From positions 130,680,714 through 130,744,713 of the forward strand of contig CM057460.1 of assembly GCA_030035585.1 (NCBI GenBank): a stretch of DNA of 64,000 bases. The letters are read 5' to 3'. The notes beneath the pieces were generated by a model that saw only the letters and a program-made list of their open reading frames with translations, ran no database searches and was not told where the DNA came from. The position numbers and the translations under genes were made by a program. Position 1 is the first letter of the stretch, and each line of letters starts with the position of its first letter. Of this stretch, positions 22,172 through 33,995 are shown one piece after another. This DNA comes from Dugong dugon. Taxonomy: Eukaryota > Chordata > Mammalia > Sirenia > Dugongidae.

Positions 22172-22605
22172 CAGGGCTTTGAACTGGTTCAGAATGGTTT
22201 CATTAATCGCCGAGGTAAACAAAGGCAGTGTGCACATTGCATAGCAACTAATATGTTGTCTGCCTGATTTTGACCTGAGTAGGAAACAGCTGTGCTCCAC
22301 TCAAAGATGGCAGCTGACCACACTGCTTTAAATGTGTGTCACTCTCTGAAGTCCTGCTGATAATCCAATCTCCCGCCTGGATCCCAAAAGTTTCAGGAGC
22401 CTGATGTGAGAGATTGGATTATTGGTAGGACTGTGGAGAGCTGCACACATTCAAAACGACATGGCCAGCCACCATTTTTGAGCAGGGCACAGCAGTTTCC
22501 TACTCATGTCAAAATCCTAGGGGCAGCACATTTGGTTGCTATGCAATGTGTAGGTTACCCTTGTTTATGTCTGCAATTATTGAACCGTATGGGTTGGAAG
22601 CCCTG
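22172..22605. mobile_element. Long palindromic DNA transposon (MITE-like)
   Basis: A 434-bp near-palindrome with arms of about 200 bp and a loop around 22373-22409. Ends are CAGGGCTTT on the left and AAGCCCTG on the right. Matching arm segments include 22268-22295 with 22487-22514 (25 of 28 positions complementary) and a perfect 12-bp stem TAATCCAATCTC (22361-22372) / GAGATTGGATTA (22410-22421). No transposase. Probably an old nonautonomous cut-and-paste element; no convincing target duplication was found and I do not recognise the family. Confidence 0.75.
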
Positions 22606-22609
22606 GTTT

Positions 22610-23030
22610 TGACCCAGGGTTCAGCCCTCTCATTTTGGTATACATTTTCTTCCTAGAGGATCTCATCTATTATCTACTCTCATATCTTTATCCATCACTC
22701 GAGTGCTGGTGACTCTGAATTTGTATCTCCAACTGTGACCTCTCCATAATTCTACAGTTCCACAGTTCCAAGTCATTACTAGATTATTGGCTTACAGATA
22801 CTGAAAACTCGTATGTCCAAAATAAATTTATGATCTTCCTCTCTGCCCCTAAATCTGCATCTGTTCCTGTTCTTAGTTAAGAACATCACCTTTTGGTGAG
22901 TCAAACTAAGAAATTAGGGTTCTCATTGATAATAATTCTCTTCCTAATATCCACATCTACTCCTTCACTAGCTCTTGTCACTTTTGCTTCCTAAATATTT
23001 AGCAGTTTTACTCTTTGCTACCTGTGATCA
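22610..23030 (+). mobile_element. L2 fragment
   Basis: Resembles L2: CTGGTGACTCTGAATTTGTATCTCCAACTGTGACCTC order, then ACTCGTATGTCCAAAATAAA and GGTTCTCATTGATAATAATTC. Degraded. Confidence 0.5.
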
Positions 23031-23031
23031 T

Positions 23032-23549
23032 TAAGGTTGCATTAACTTGGCTGGGCCACAATTGTCAGTGGTTTGGCAGTTATGATGTAGTTTGGCAGTC
23101 ATGGATAATTATGCGATCACTTCCATGATGGGATCTGCTGTGAGTAGCCAATGACTGGAAAGGAAGTTTCCTTGGTGGTGTGGCCTGCATCCAATATAGT
23201 TGGACTTTATGGCAAGGCTGACGGGCTTTAGCTCACTCTGGATCCTGCAGCTGGCTCCTGTTCATCTGACCTCCAGTTCTTGGGACATGAGCTAGCAGCT
23301 TACCTGCAGTCTTGCCTGCTGATCTTGAGATTTGTCGATCTTCACAGCCTGCAACAGCCTTGCTCTCTGGTCTGCTGATCTTGGGTGTGCTAGCCCCTGC
23401 GGCTACATGAATCAGGAGAAGCTCTTTCCTGCCCCATGGACTTGGGACGTTACAGTCTCTAAAAACTGTGTGAGCCATTTCCTTGATATAAATCTCTCTC
23501 TACACTTTACTGGTTTTGCTTCTCTAGAGAACCCAGCCTATGACAGCGA
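23032..23549 (+). mobile_element. Possible MaLR-like LTR
   Basis: Begins AAGGTTGCATTAACTTGGCT and ends TCTAGAGAACCCAGCCTATGACAG, an end style familiar from mammalian MaLR-type LTRs. Its start partly resembles the LTR at 55421. Boundaries lack a clear duplication. A fossil; classification uncertain. Confidence 0.4.
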
Positions 23550-24155
23550 GGATGTGAGGAAATTGGAACCCTTATCCATTGCTGGTAGGAATGCAAAATG
23601 GTACAGTTGTGGAAGATAGTATGGCAGTTCCTCAAAAAACTAAAAATAGAACTACCATATGACCCAGCAGTTCCACTCCTAGGTAGGTACCAAGTAGAGA
23701 CTCAAAAAGAGACTTGTACAGCAATGTTCATTGCAGCACTATTCGCAGTAGCCAAAAGGTGGAAGCAACCTAAATGCCCATCAGCAGATGAATGGATAAA
23801 CAAAATGTGGTACATACATACAATGGAATACTACTCAGCCAGTAGGAGAAACGAAGTTTTGATACATGCTACAGTATGGATGGAGCTTGAAGACATTACG
23901 CTGAGCAGAATAAGCCAATCACAAAAGGACAAATATTGTATGACCTCACTTATATTAAAAAACAAGAAAAGGCAAATGTATAGAAATCAAAGTTTATTAG
24001 TTGTTACCAGGGGCAGAAAGGAGGAAGAAAAAGGGGGTTAATGGTGATGGAAAAATCGCATTGACTAAAGGTAGGATTGTACAGCTGATTATTGTAATTG
24101 CTGTCATTAAGTTGTACACCTGTAAAAATTTGAAGTGGCAAAAGTATGATAGACA
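23550..24155 (+). mobile_element. Old L1 3' end (ORF2 C-terminus and 3' UTR)
   Basis: Encodes the ORF2 end in part-open frame at 23598-24041: [53 protein letters not shown] and ISQSQKDKYCMTSLI. A 3' UTR with GTTGTACACCTGTAAAAATT follows. More diverged than L1-1 to L1-6; probably a boreoeutherian-age or older L1MA/MB-like subfamily. Confidence 0.85.
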
Positions 24156-25005
24156 TATTTACAACAACAACAACGAAGAGTCGCTGCTGAGTCTGGTTAT
24201 GTACAGCCATAATCCTCATGGGATTTGCTTCCTTGATTTGGAGGTTTAGGGTCATGGTTTCATGGGACATCCCAGTTAATTGGCCTAATAACGTTTTTAG
24301 TGCTTCTGTTCTACCTCCTAGTTTGTTCCGTAGTGCCTGGGTTCCTAAAAGCTTGCAAGTGACCATCCAAGGCACAACAGTTGATCTCTATTAACCTGGA
24401 GCAAGAGGAAGAAGGAGAGTCAGGAATAGGAGAAGGATATGAATACATGGCTAATTGCCTCCATGAACAACTACCTCCTTTGCCATGAGACCAGAACTCG
24501 ATGGTGCCTGGCTACCATTACTGAACGTAATGATCAATGATTCCATAGAAGAATCCTGATCAAAAGGGGGAAAATGTAGAACAGAATTTTAAATGCCTAT
24601 GGACTCTAGACTTTCTGGAGTCATGGAGGGTGGGTAAACCCCTGAAACTATTGCCCTGAGATAGTCTTTAAACCTTAAACCAAAAATATCCCTCGAAGTC
24701 ATCTTAAAACTGAACAATAGTTTACTAAAAAAGGCCTACCTTGAGCATTATGCCATTTTAAGAACTACCTATATGGGATCAAATTGAGACCAGCAACTCA
24801 AAAAATTAGATAGGAACCTTAGGGGGCAGTGAGTTTATGTTAATGAAGGAAGAACAGCTCAGAAAAGAAGGGTGAGAATGGTTGCACAACTTGAGAAATG
24901 TGATCAATGTCACTAAATTGCACATGTAGAAACTGTTGAATTGGCTCATGTTTTGCTGTGTATGTTCTCAACAACAACAACAAAATAAATTTTAGGAAAA
25001 AGAAA
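24156..25005 (+). mobile_element. L1 3' UTR of a third type ('type C')
   Basis: Shares GGTGCCTGGCTACCATTACTGAA with the 3' UTRs of L1-1 to L1-5. It ends differently: GATCAATGTCACTAAATTGCACATGTAG ... TGTGTATGTTCTCAACAAC and an AATAAA-containing tail. The same end type forms the middle of the composite tail in L1-7. Confidence 0.75.
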
Positions 25006-25660
25006 AAGACTGACAGTATCAAATGTTGATAAACATACAAGTCCCCTGGAACTGTTAGACATTGGTGGTAGGAGTGTAAAAGAGTACAACCACTTTGCAG
25101 AAAGTTATAGCAGTTTCTTAAAAACTAATATCCACCTACCCTATGAGTCTGTAATTCAGCTTCTATCTATTTACCCAAGAAAAATAAAAACATACCACAA
25201 AAAAGGCTTGTGCAAGAATTTTCAAAGCAGGTTTATTTATAATAGTCAAATGTTCAGCTGTTGAGGAATGGATAAACAGATAGTGATATAGTAATACAAT
25301 AAGATACCACTCAGCAGCTTAAAAAATTAACAATTTATATGCTCATCAACATGAATAAGTTTCAAAAATATTATGCTGAGTGAAAGAAGAGTGGAGTATA
25401 CACCATTCTAAGATGTATAATTAATATATGGTAGAAAAATTCTGAACTTTGGTTGCTCTGACTGGGAGAGGGTTGGATTGACTGGAAAGGAGCACAGGGA
25501 ACTTTCTGTTAGTTATGTTCTGTATCTTGATAGGGGTTTGGGTTGCCAAGGTAGATGCATTTGTCGAAACTGAGTGACTTCTAAAGATTTCAAATTTGAT
25601 TTTATGTAAATTTTTCTGTAAGAAAAAGAATTATAAACAAATATTAAACTCTAGTTAATG
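25006..25660 (+). mobile_element. Ancient L1 3' fragment
   Basis: Degraded ORF2 end and 3' UTR: TGGTGGTAGGAGTGTAAAAG, ATTTATAATAGTCAAATGTTC, AATGGATAAACAGATAG, TTATGCTGAGTGAAAGAAG, GTTGCTCTGACTGGGAGAG. Older than its neighbours. Confidence 0.75.
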
Positions 25661-26459
25661 ATATGCATGCTAAAGTGTTAAATGATAACACTGATATCAA
25701 TAACTTACTTGGAAATGCATATAAAAAATAAGGCTGATGGACACACAGATAGATGAACAAAATATAATAGTGCAAGCATAGTAAAATGTTAACTGTAGAA
25801 TCTAGAAAGTATATAGGTGCTCCATGTAAAATTATTTCAAGTTTACTATATTTAAAATATTTTGATAATTAAATATTGGAAAAATACAACTGGATTAAAA
25901 AATAGAAAATACAGCTATATGCTGTAAAATGATACTCACATATAACTATATACATGTGTGTGTATATATATACATATATATGTAAAATTGCAGCATTGCT
26001 TTTAGTGACAGAATAAAACTAGAAATAAAGCGATATTCAGTAATGAAAGACAAAATGAAGAAATTATGGTACATCCATATCATTAAGTATTATGGAGACA
26101 CTGAACATAACTATTAAGCTACATCACTAGATTTTATTGAATGAGAAAAACAAGATGCATGTAAGTATTCATGCTGTCATTCAATTTTTGTAAATAAACT
26201 TTGAACAAAATAATGATATATGTGTAAATATGTTTATAGACTTGTCAGTACAGGAATATAGAGAATGAAGAAAATAGGGAAAAATGTATCACAACACAGT
26301 ATGTTGTTAGCCTAGATTACTGTGGCTAGTTGTGAGAGGGATGACTTCAGTGAGGGGAGGAAGAGAGGGAGACTAAAAAAAAAAATATATTAATGAAGTT
26401 TGTGTATTATCGCATTTATTTTTATGAAATTATATCTGCATAATTTAGGGATATGCATA
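25661..26459 (+). mobile_element. AT-rich stretch with ancient L1 remnants
   Basis: 25661-25980 is unassigned and includes a (TA/TG)n microsatellite at 25956-25983. 25985-26170 looks like the ORF2 tail of an old L1 (TTATGGTACATCCATATCAT; ATGAGAAAAACAAGATGCATG). Confidence 0.5.
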
Positions 26460-27540
26460 TGAAAATCAAGTAACACTGCAGGATATAGCTAAAGTGTTAG
26501 CCAGAAGAAAATTCCATGGATTTAAATTCTTACACTAATTATAAGAAATAATATAAATACAAACAAATAAGCATTCAACTCAAAAAGTTAGAAAAAATGA
26601 AAGAAAAATAAGGAAAGCAGAAGGAAGGAATTAGTAAAAAAAGAAAAAAAGTAATTTGCAAATGGAAATAGCATCAATCAATCAATCATTCTATAGGCTG
26701 ATTCTTTACCAAAGCTAATAAATAGCTAAGCCACAATCTCATCTAATCAATCAAAAAAGAGGAGAAAGCAAAATATTAAAAAAATAAGATTTGACAATGG
26801 GGAAATAATTGCAGATACATAAAAAATATATGGAAAAATAAGAGGTTACTTTGCTCACCTCTATGCCAATAAATTTGAAAGCTGTATGAAATGGATAATT
26901 TTTTTAAATCATTGACTCAAAATAGATAATTTAAACAGATTGTTTGCCATAGAAGAATTCAAGAAAGTTTTCAAAGAATTATTCTCCCCTAATTACTAGG
27001 CCCCAGAAGGCTTCACAGGTGAATTCAGCCAAACTTTTAAGGACTAGATAATCTCAATCTTTCTTATATTGTTCCAGAGCACAAAGAATGAAAAGTTGTC
27101 ATGTTTGTTCATGAGGTCAATATAATACGAACATCATCAAAACTTGAAAAACGTGGTACAGTCAAAGGAACTATGAACTGATGGCCTTTATGTCTGTTGA
27201 GACATCTGAAATAAAAATTAGCGAATAGTCTCTAATAGCAAATCAGAAGATTAATACTTATGGTTCAATATTAGAAACTTAGTTAATATGACTGATCATA
27301 TTAATAGGTCAAAGGAGAAAGGTTTATATTAACTAACAATCTGAAAAGCATTTGGTGAATTTAGCACCTTTCCCTGATAAAGATATTTAATACAATAGGG
27401 ATGAATGGATACTTCTCAACCTAAGATGAGTGATTGCTCTGTTCTCTTGCCCCTTAATGGTGAAACACAGGAACATTGCTTTATAGACAGGAACCAGACA
27501 AGTCCACTATCAGTACTGTTTAGCATTGTTCCATCAGCAC
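26460..27540 (+). mobile_element. Ancient L1 ORF2 (RT region) fragment
   Basis: Traces of the RT domain in order: CTCTATGCCAATAAATTTGA (26861), AGGCCCCAGAAGGCTTCACAGG (26998), TTCAGCCAAACTTTTAAGGA, CCTTTATGTCTGTTGAGACA, GACAGGAACCAGACAAG-TCC (27485). Highly degraded, with no long frame. Confidence 0.75.
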
Positions 27541-28445
27541 CAGTGGACAAAACTGGACAAGAAAGGAAGTGTATTAACATCCATCTCAGGGACTGGACTG
27601 AGTAGAAATGTGAATGCTGGAGAGCAGGAATCAGGGATATTTTTCAGGGACCCTGAGGCACTGTCTCAGATTTTTCCACCTCCAGGAGGATGTATCTTTA
27701 CTGATAGTTTTGAGAACTAGAGGGCCTGTTTTTGCAAATGTTATTTTAAATGATGTTATAAGAACGAGTATAAAAGGGCAACGGCATAGTTAAGAATGTG
27801 GCTGTTTTCTTCGCTGCTTCAAGACCCGCCCTGTGTCCCTGGATATTGTCCACCTTAGGGAGCTAGACACTGGGAAAGAGGCCAAGGCAGGCACAGCTGC
27901 ATCTGCTCCTGCCCTATGTGGACATTCTGATCCTGATAAAATATGACACCCTTTTCTAATTAAATGATAAGCATTCAGTTTTACAGTGGGTATGTTGGTC
28001 ATCTCTCCTTACCAAATATATAATGCATCTAAAATTGTTAAGTTGGGAAAAATTGGGGGGGGGGAACACTTTAGAAATTTACAGTATGATACAGTTTATA
28101 TCAAAAAATTCAAAACACCTGAAACAAGACTTTTTTTTTTTTTTTTTTATGACTGTGTGCATGAAATGAAGGTACAAAGCATGGACTGGAAAGGATCAAC
28201 ACCTACTTCATGATCATGATTACCTGAGGGAAACAGGGCTGCAGAAGCTATGAAAGACAGTGTCAATTTATCTGTAAGACTATTTTCTTCATCTAAAATG
28301 TGTTCATTGTCTTAACTTCTTTGCTTTAATTTCATTTCCTATTTCCCCTTCTAAGTCTTTATCCCTGTTTCATTTAGAATGTCAATCTCTCTGCCATATA
28401 ACTTAAATTTGATAGTTTTTCATATATATATGAATCAATTTAATA
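27541..28445. other. Intergenic, nothing firmly assigned
   Basis: Contains a G10 run (28055-28064) and a T18 run near 28132-28149. Short open frames here have no recognisable product. Confidence 0.4.
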
Positions 28446-28458
28446 ATGGTCAGCAGAG

Positions 28459-29336
28459 TTGTTGTTGGTAGGTGCCATCCAGTTGGTTCTGACTCACAGC
28501 GACCCTACGTACAACAGAACGAAACACTGCCTGGTCCTGTGCCATTCTTATAATTGTTGTTATGCTTGAGTCCATTGTTGCAGCTACTGTATCAATCCAC
28601 CTCATTGAAGGTCTTCCTCTTTTTCGCTGACCCTCTACTTTGCCAAGCATTGTGTCCTTCTCCAGGGACTGGTCCCTCCTGACAACACATTCAACGTATG
28701 TGAGACGAAGTCCCACCATCCTTACTTCTAAGGAGCATTCTGGCCGCACTTCTTCCAAGACAGATTTGTTCATTCTTCTGGCAGTCCACAGTATATTCAG
28801 TATTCTTTGCCAACATCATAATTCAAAGGCATCAATTCTTCTTTTGTCTTCCTTATTCATTGTCAGCTTTCCCATGCATATGAGGCAACTGAAAACACCG
28901 TGGCTTGGGTCAGGTACACCTTAGTCCTTAAAGTGACATCTTTGCTTTTGAACACTTTAAAGAGGTCTTTTGCAGCAGATTTGCCCAATGCAGTGTGTTA
29001 TTGGATTTCCTGTAGTGTTTCATTAGGTTGTACATAGGGTCACTATGAGTCAGCACCGACTTAATGGCACCTAACAATAACATCAACATCATGATGTTGC
29101 TTATTGGTCCAATTGTGATGATTTTTGTTTTCTTTATGTTGGGTTGTAATCCATAATGAAGTCCATAGTCTTCGATCTTCATCAGTAAGGGCTTCCAGTC
29201 CTCTTCACTTTCAGCAAGCAAAGCTGTGTTATCTGCATAATACAGGTTGTTAAAGAGTCTTCCTCCAATCCTGACAGCCGTTCTTCTTTTTACAGTCCAG
29301 CTTCTTGGATTATTTGCTCAGCATACAGATTGAAGT
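28459..29336 (-). mobile_element. RTE LINE 3' fragment with target duplication and inverted interior
   Basis: An antisense RTE (BovB/RTE-like) copy bounded by a perfect 13-bp duplication ATGGTCAGCAGAG at 28446-28458 and 29337-29349. The minus strand encodes an RT piece at 29221-29095 (LLMKIEDYGLHYGLQPNIKK...) and the C-terminal part at 28773-28450 (SLEKDTMLGKVEGQRKRGRP, MRWIDTVAATM). Between them, 29010-29092 reads in the opposite sense as an RTE 3' terminus (GTCACTATGAGTCAGCACCG, ACTTAATGGCACCTAACAA), replacing the expected coding sequence. 5' truncated. Confidence 0.87.
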
Positions 29337-29372
29337 ATGGTCAGCAGAGAGCATGATCAAAAGGTGAGTCCA

Positions 29373-30969
29373 AAATTTCTAATCTCTAAAATCTACAAGA
29401 AAATCCAACACTTCTACAACATAAAGACAAATAATCCAATTAAAAAATGGGCAAAAGAATTGAACAGACACTTCACCAAAGAAGACATTCAAGCAGGCAA
29501 TAGACACATGAGGAAATGCTAGCAACCACTAGCCATTAGAGAAACGCAAATCAAAACCACAACGAGATACCATCTCACCCTGGCATTAATGGCACAAATC
29601 AAAAACACTGGAAATAACAAATGTTGGAGAGGCTGTGGGGAGATCAGAACGCTTATGCACTGCTGGTGGGAATGCAAAATGGTACAACCATTTTGGAAAA
29701 CGATATGGCACTTCTTTAGAAAGCTAGAAATAGAAATACAATATGATCCAGCAATCCCACTCTCAGGAATATATCCTAGAGAAATAAGAGCTGTCACATG
29801 AATAAACTTATGCGCACCCAAGTTCATTGCAGCATTGTTCACAATAGCAAAACGATGGAAACAACCTAGATGCCCATCAACAGATGAATGGATAAACAAA
29901 CTATGGTACATACACACAATGGAATACTATCCAAGGAGAAAGAACAACAATGAATCTGTGAAGCATGTCATAACATGGATGAATCTGGAGGACGTTATGC
30001 TGAGTGAAATAAGCCAGTCACAAAAGGACAAATATTGTATGAGACCACTACTGTAAAAACTCATGAAAAGGTTTACACATAAAAAGAAACAATCTTTGTT
30101 TGAGAGGTGTGGGAGGGGGAAATACTAAATAGACAATAGATAAGTGGGAACTTTGGTGAAGGGTAAGACAGTAGACAATACTGAGGAAGCCAGCACAACT
30201 TGTGCAAGGAAAGGTCATGGAAGCTCCGTAGACACATCCAAACTCCCTGAGGGACTGAATTGCTGGGTGGAAGGCTGTGGGGTCCATGGTCTCAGGGAAC
30301 ATCTAGCTCAATTGGCATAACACAGTTTATAAAGACAATGTTCTACATTCTACCTTGGTGAGTAGTGTCTGGGGTCTTAAAAGCCTGTGAGCAGCCATCT
30401 AAGATACTCCACTGGTCTCACCCCTTCAGGTGAGATTAGTCCAAGGGAAAGATTAGTCCAAAGGACTAATGGACCACAACTACCACCGCCTCTACCAGAC
30501 TGAGTCCAGTACAACCAGATGGTGCCTGGCTACCACCACTGACTGCTCTGACAGGGATCACAACAGAGGGTCCCGGATAGAGCTGGAGAAAAATGTAGAA
30601 CAAAATTCTAACTCACAAAAGAAGACCAGACTTACTAGCCTGACAGAGACTGGAGAAACCCTGACAGTATGGCTCCTGGACACCCTTTTAGCTCAGTAAT
30701 GAAGTCACTCCTGAGGTTCACCCTTCAGCCAAAGATTAGATATGCCCATAAAACAAAACGAAACTAATGGGGCACAACAGCCCAGGACAAGGACTAGAAG
30801 GCAGGAGGGGACAGGAAAGCTGGTAACAGGGAACCAAGAGTCGAGAAGGGACCGTGTTGACATGTCATGGGGTTGTTCACCAATGTCATAAAACAATATG
30901 TGTGCTGTTTAATGTGAAACTATTTGTTCTGTAAACCTTCATCTAAAGTACAATTAAAAAAAAAAAAAA
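29373..30969 (+). mobile_element. L1-2: 5'-truncated L1, type A
   Basis: Starts inside ORF2 (TAATCTCTAAAATCTACAAG), runs through the ORF2 end LL-TAA at 30054-30056, the type-A 3' UTR and an A-run at 30956-30969. Target duplication GTGAGTCCA at 29364-29372 and 30970-30978. Partly open frames at 29589-29801 and 29835-30056 carry [20 protein letters not shown] and [15 protein letters not shown]. The tail is single, unlike L1-1. It sits 15 bp beyond the RTE duplication. Confidence 0.93.
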
Positions 30970-30978
30970 GTGAGTCCA

Positions 30979-31385
30979 GTTGAGGAAAGGCTACATCTTC
31001 AAGGACAGTTGAAGACTTCTTATTTCTAGCTATTTCAGCTACTCCTTTTGTTTCCCCAAATAGCCCTCCCATATCTTTTCTATTTGGCTCTTGATAAAAC
31101 ATAGGCCCTCTGGGGCAATAGTAGTAATTTCCGTTTACTGGATATCATCAATTCTAAGATGTCTATATTTTCACATTCTAACATCTGTGAAATCAGTTTG
31201 CATCTTACAATTGATGGCTTCTTAGATTTGATGAAATATGATAGGGTAGCCTTGTACACCAAGATAGCCACTGCTTCTCCTGTACACTGATGACCCCAAG
31301 TTTGTATCTCCAGCCAGACTTCTGTCCTGATCACCATATTCTACCTAGATTTCCCTAGATACCCCAGTTGCTTCAATCATAACAT
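30979..31385 (+). mobile_element. Probable L2 fragment
   Basis: The 3' half resembles L2 (TGATGACCCCAAGTTTGTATC, TCCAGCCAGACTTCTGTCCTG). It continues at 31816 after the LTR (CAGAATTGAATGTATCCC). Confidence 0.5.
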
Positions 31386-31815
31386 ATCTTTTATGGATTG
31401 AATTGTGTCCCCTAAAAAATATGTTGACATCCTAACCCCTGCTGTGAATATGACCTATTCAGGATAAGGTTTTCTTTTGTTTTGTTAATGAGGCCATACT
31501 GGAGAAACGAAGGTCCTAAACCTAATCCTTCCAAATGATGTCTTATAAAAAGGGAAAACAGAGTTGGAGAGAGACACAGGGGGAAGATGCCATGTGTGGA
31601 TCTGTCTACAAGCCAACGAATGCCAAGAAACACCCAGGGCTGCCAGAGGTTGAAAAAGACACGGAATGGCCTTCTCCTAGAGAAGATTGAGCATAGCCCT
31701 GCTGACACCCTGAGTTCAGTCTCTTAGCCTCCAAAACTGTGAGACAAAAAATTCCTGTTCTTTAAAGCCACTACTTGTGGTATTTTTCTTATGGCAGCCC
31801 TAGGTATCTAAGACA
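31386..31815 (+). mobile_element. Solo LTR, ERVL-MaLR (MLT1-like)
   Basis: Starts TTTTATGGATTGAATTGTGT and ends TTCTTTAAAGCCACTACTTGTGGTATTTT ... TAAGACA order, both diagnostic of MLT1-type LTRs. ACAT occurs at 31382-31385 and 31816-31819 as a short target duplication inside L2. Old, mammal-wide type; a broken fossil without internal retroviral sequence. Confidence 0.85.
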
Positions 31816-31819
31816 ACAT

Positions 31820-32900
31820 TCAGAATTGAATGTATCCCTTTGCTCTCCCAACCAGAGCTGCCTGTAGGCCACAGAGCACTTTTTTGTGTTAGGAAGGGAT
31901 GCCTTCTCCTGGGGGACACAGGCCTGAATGCACACAGTCTGGCAGGTGAAGATGTGCCTCTGTGAAAATCAGAAAAAGCCCTGTCCCACTCCTGTGCAGT
32001 TAACAGTAGCACAGCCACACGCAGTGGCCCTGCCCCTACCACCGTTCTGCATTCCATGGCACTAACATTCATTCCGTTTTACAAACCAGCAATTTGAATA
32101 TCACCTTCACTCAAGAACCATTACACTCTACTAAAAAAACTACCACTGTAGATATTTCATTTCTTCTGAATTATTTTCTTAGATTAAAACTTTCAGGGGT
32201 AGAATCATTGGGTCAAAGGGTACAAGCAGCTTTATGACATTCCTTGACAAGCACAAAGTTCCACTTGTGATTGTCCCACCTTGGGAGGTGAGGAAAGGAG
32301 GAAAGCAAGTGTCAGTATGTTTATGAATGGCAAGTTCTATCATAAAAAAACCAAAGTGACAGCCTTATACAAGTCAATGTCTGCTGACTGCAGCAGTGTT
32401 TTAGTTCCTAGTGTTATTAACTTTTGTATCACTAAGCAAGAAAAGCAAATGGGGTAGTAAGAGTTAGACCTTTGACTCAAATGAGATGGCTATGGGAGTA
32501 CATAACACAAGGAGAAGTAAGCACCCTACTTCTGTGTGCGGGTAATGGACCAAGAGAAGCAAGTCCCTGTTGCTGGTTCAGAATGGAGACATTATCAAAA
32601 TATGCAGTCCTGTTCACAGAATATATCATGAAAAGATAGATATTGCTGTGGGTTCAAATTATTTGAATCTTTGAGTCTTTTGAACAATCAGCTGAAGTTG
32701 GAGTTCGGTGACAACCAACCCTCAGCCCAAAGCGAGTCATTGTCTTTGCCCATGTCCGAAGGGAGGACACCTGGACAGAGAGAGTATTTCGCCTTGGATT
32801 TCTGATTGAGAAATAGGAGAGAGGGGAGATTGGTACCACTGCTTTCCACTGCACTCTATAAAATACAATCCTCCCTACTTCTTCCTATGCCTAGTTAGGA
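31820..32900. other. Intergenic, mostly unassigned
   Basis: Residual L2 up to about 31880. The remainder shows no recognised repeat or gene; short frames only. Confidence 0.4.
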
Positions 32901-32902
32901 GT

Positions 32903-33211
32903 ACAGGTAGTTCCTGATTTACGTATTTGAGTTACAAGGAACCACACTTACGAGTCCTTTTTTTTTTTTTTGTACATCTTATTGTTAGGAATATGTACTA
33001 CCTACAATGATGCAGCACGTAATTTCCTGATGTTATCATTCTCATGCCAACCCTCAAAGATAAATAAAGATAGAATTTATAAAGATATTTATAATAAAAG
33101 GCAATAATAATGAAAACAAAAAACAAAACAAAAAAAGACATTCAACTTATGTCAGAGCCGATTTACAACAGTTATCTGAACACAACCCTATGGTAAGTCG
33201 GGGACTACCTA
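32903..33211. mobile_element. MITE with AGGTAGT-C-C termini (TcMar-Tigger-like)
   Basis: About 310 bp with inverted ends ACAGGTAGTTCCTGATTTAC and, reversed, ATAGGTAGTCCCCGACTTAC. TA-type flanks are seen on both sides. The interior is A/T-rich and has no transposase. Tigger-like classification is by end sequence and TA target only. Confidence 0.65.
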
Positions 33212-33374
33212 TACTCCATTTGATTGACCTGTAGGGATGGGCTAGGACACATTGGAACAAACCATTTCCCCCCGCTCTTAACCCTTCAGCTTAATTTAGG
33301 AGTTATTCCAGAAATATGACTGTAGCTATTTTGACTATATTGATTCCTAAATAGCAATTTTCAAGATCACCAGT

Positions 33375-33490
33375 GGGTAGTCAGTCGAGTGTTTGTTGAA
33401 CTAGTGTGTACTGGGCACTGGGGAGTTAGATGTGAATAAGGAAGACAGAATATCTGACTTTAAGGAGCTGATTGCATTGAATGAATGAAT
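33375..33490 (-). mobile_element. Possible L2/MIR-like fragment
   Basis: GTTTGTTGAACTAGTGTGTACTGGGCACTGGGG order and TAAGGAGCTGATTGCATTGAATGAATGAATCC resemble the reversed L2 3' end with its (TGAA)n tail. Confidence 0.45.
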
Positions 33491-33709
33491 CCAATTTTAT
33501 TGCTACTTCTTAAGGATTATCATTTAGACGAATTCTTATTCCTAAGCGGATGGTCAATGGTTTCTCAGGTTTTATGTAGCATTCCTTAATTATTTAAGAG
33601 AAAAAACATTTCCCCATGAGTTGTTTAAGAAATATGTATTTCCCCACATATAATTATCAGTTTCTATTCCTTAGAGTTGACAAGTTAAAAAAAAAAACCT
33701 ATTTGACAG

Positions 33710-33878
33710 ACAGCATAGTGGTTAAGAATTCAGCTACTAACCAAAAGGTCGGCAGTTCCAGTCCACCAGGCACACCTTGGAAACCCTATGGGGCAGTTCT
33801 ACTCTCTCCTATAGGGTCGCTATGAGTCAGAATTGACTGGATGGCAATGGGTTTAGGTTTTTTTTTTTTTTTTTTTGG
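33710..33878 (+). mobile_element. AfroSINE inserted in MIR
   Basis: CATAGTGGTTAAGAATTCAG, CTAACCAAAAGGTCGGCAGT, CTATAGGGTCGCTATGAGTC and a T17 tail. Flanks TATTTGACAG (33700-33709) and TATTTAACAG (33879-33888) match at 9 of 10. The first dozen bases of the head are missing. Confidence 0.9.
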
Positions 33879-33995
33879 TATTTAACAGATGACAGTGAAA
33901 CACAGGGAAGTTAAATGAGCTATCCAAGGCCACGCTGAAGAGGTATCAGAGTCAGGCCAAGGAACCAGGTCATACGACCAGCTGTGTTTATTCTA
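33879..33995 (-). mobile_element. MIR fragment (antisense)
   Basis: ACAGATGACAGTGAAACACAG, TGAGCTATCCAAGGCCACGC and GTATCAGAGTCAGGCC match the reversed MIR core. Confidence 0.65.

Noticed and set aside
28450-28773. A host protein-coding exon on the minus strand (107 codons)
   Set aside because: The KVEGQRKRGRP / RWIDTVA motifs belong to RTE LINEs, and the segment is bounded by a 13-bp target duplication.
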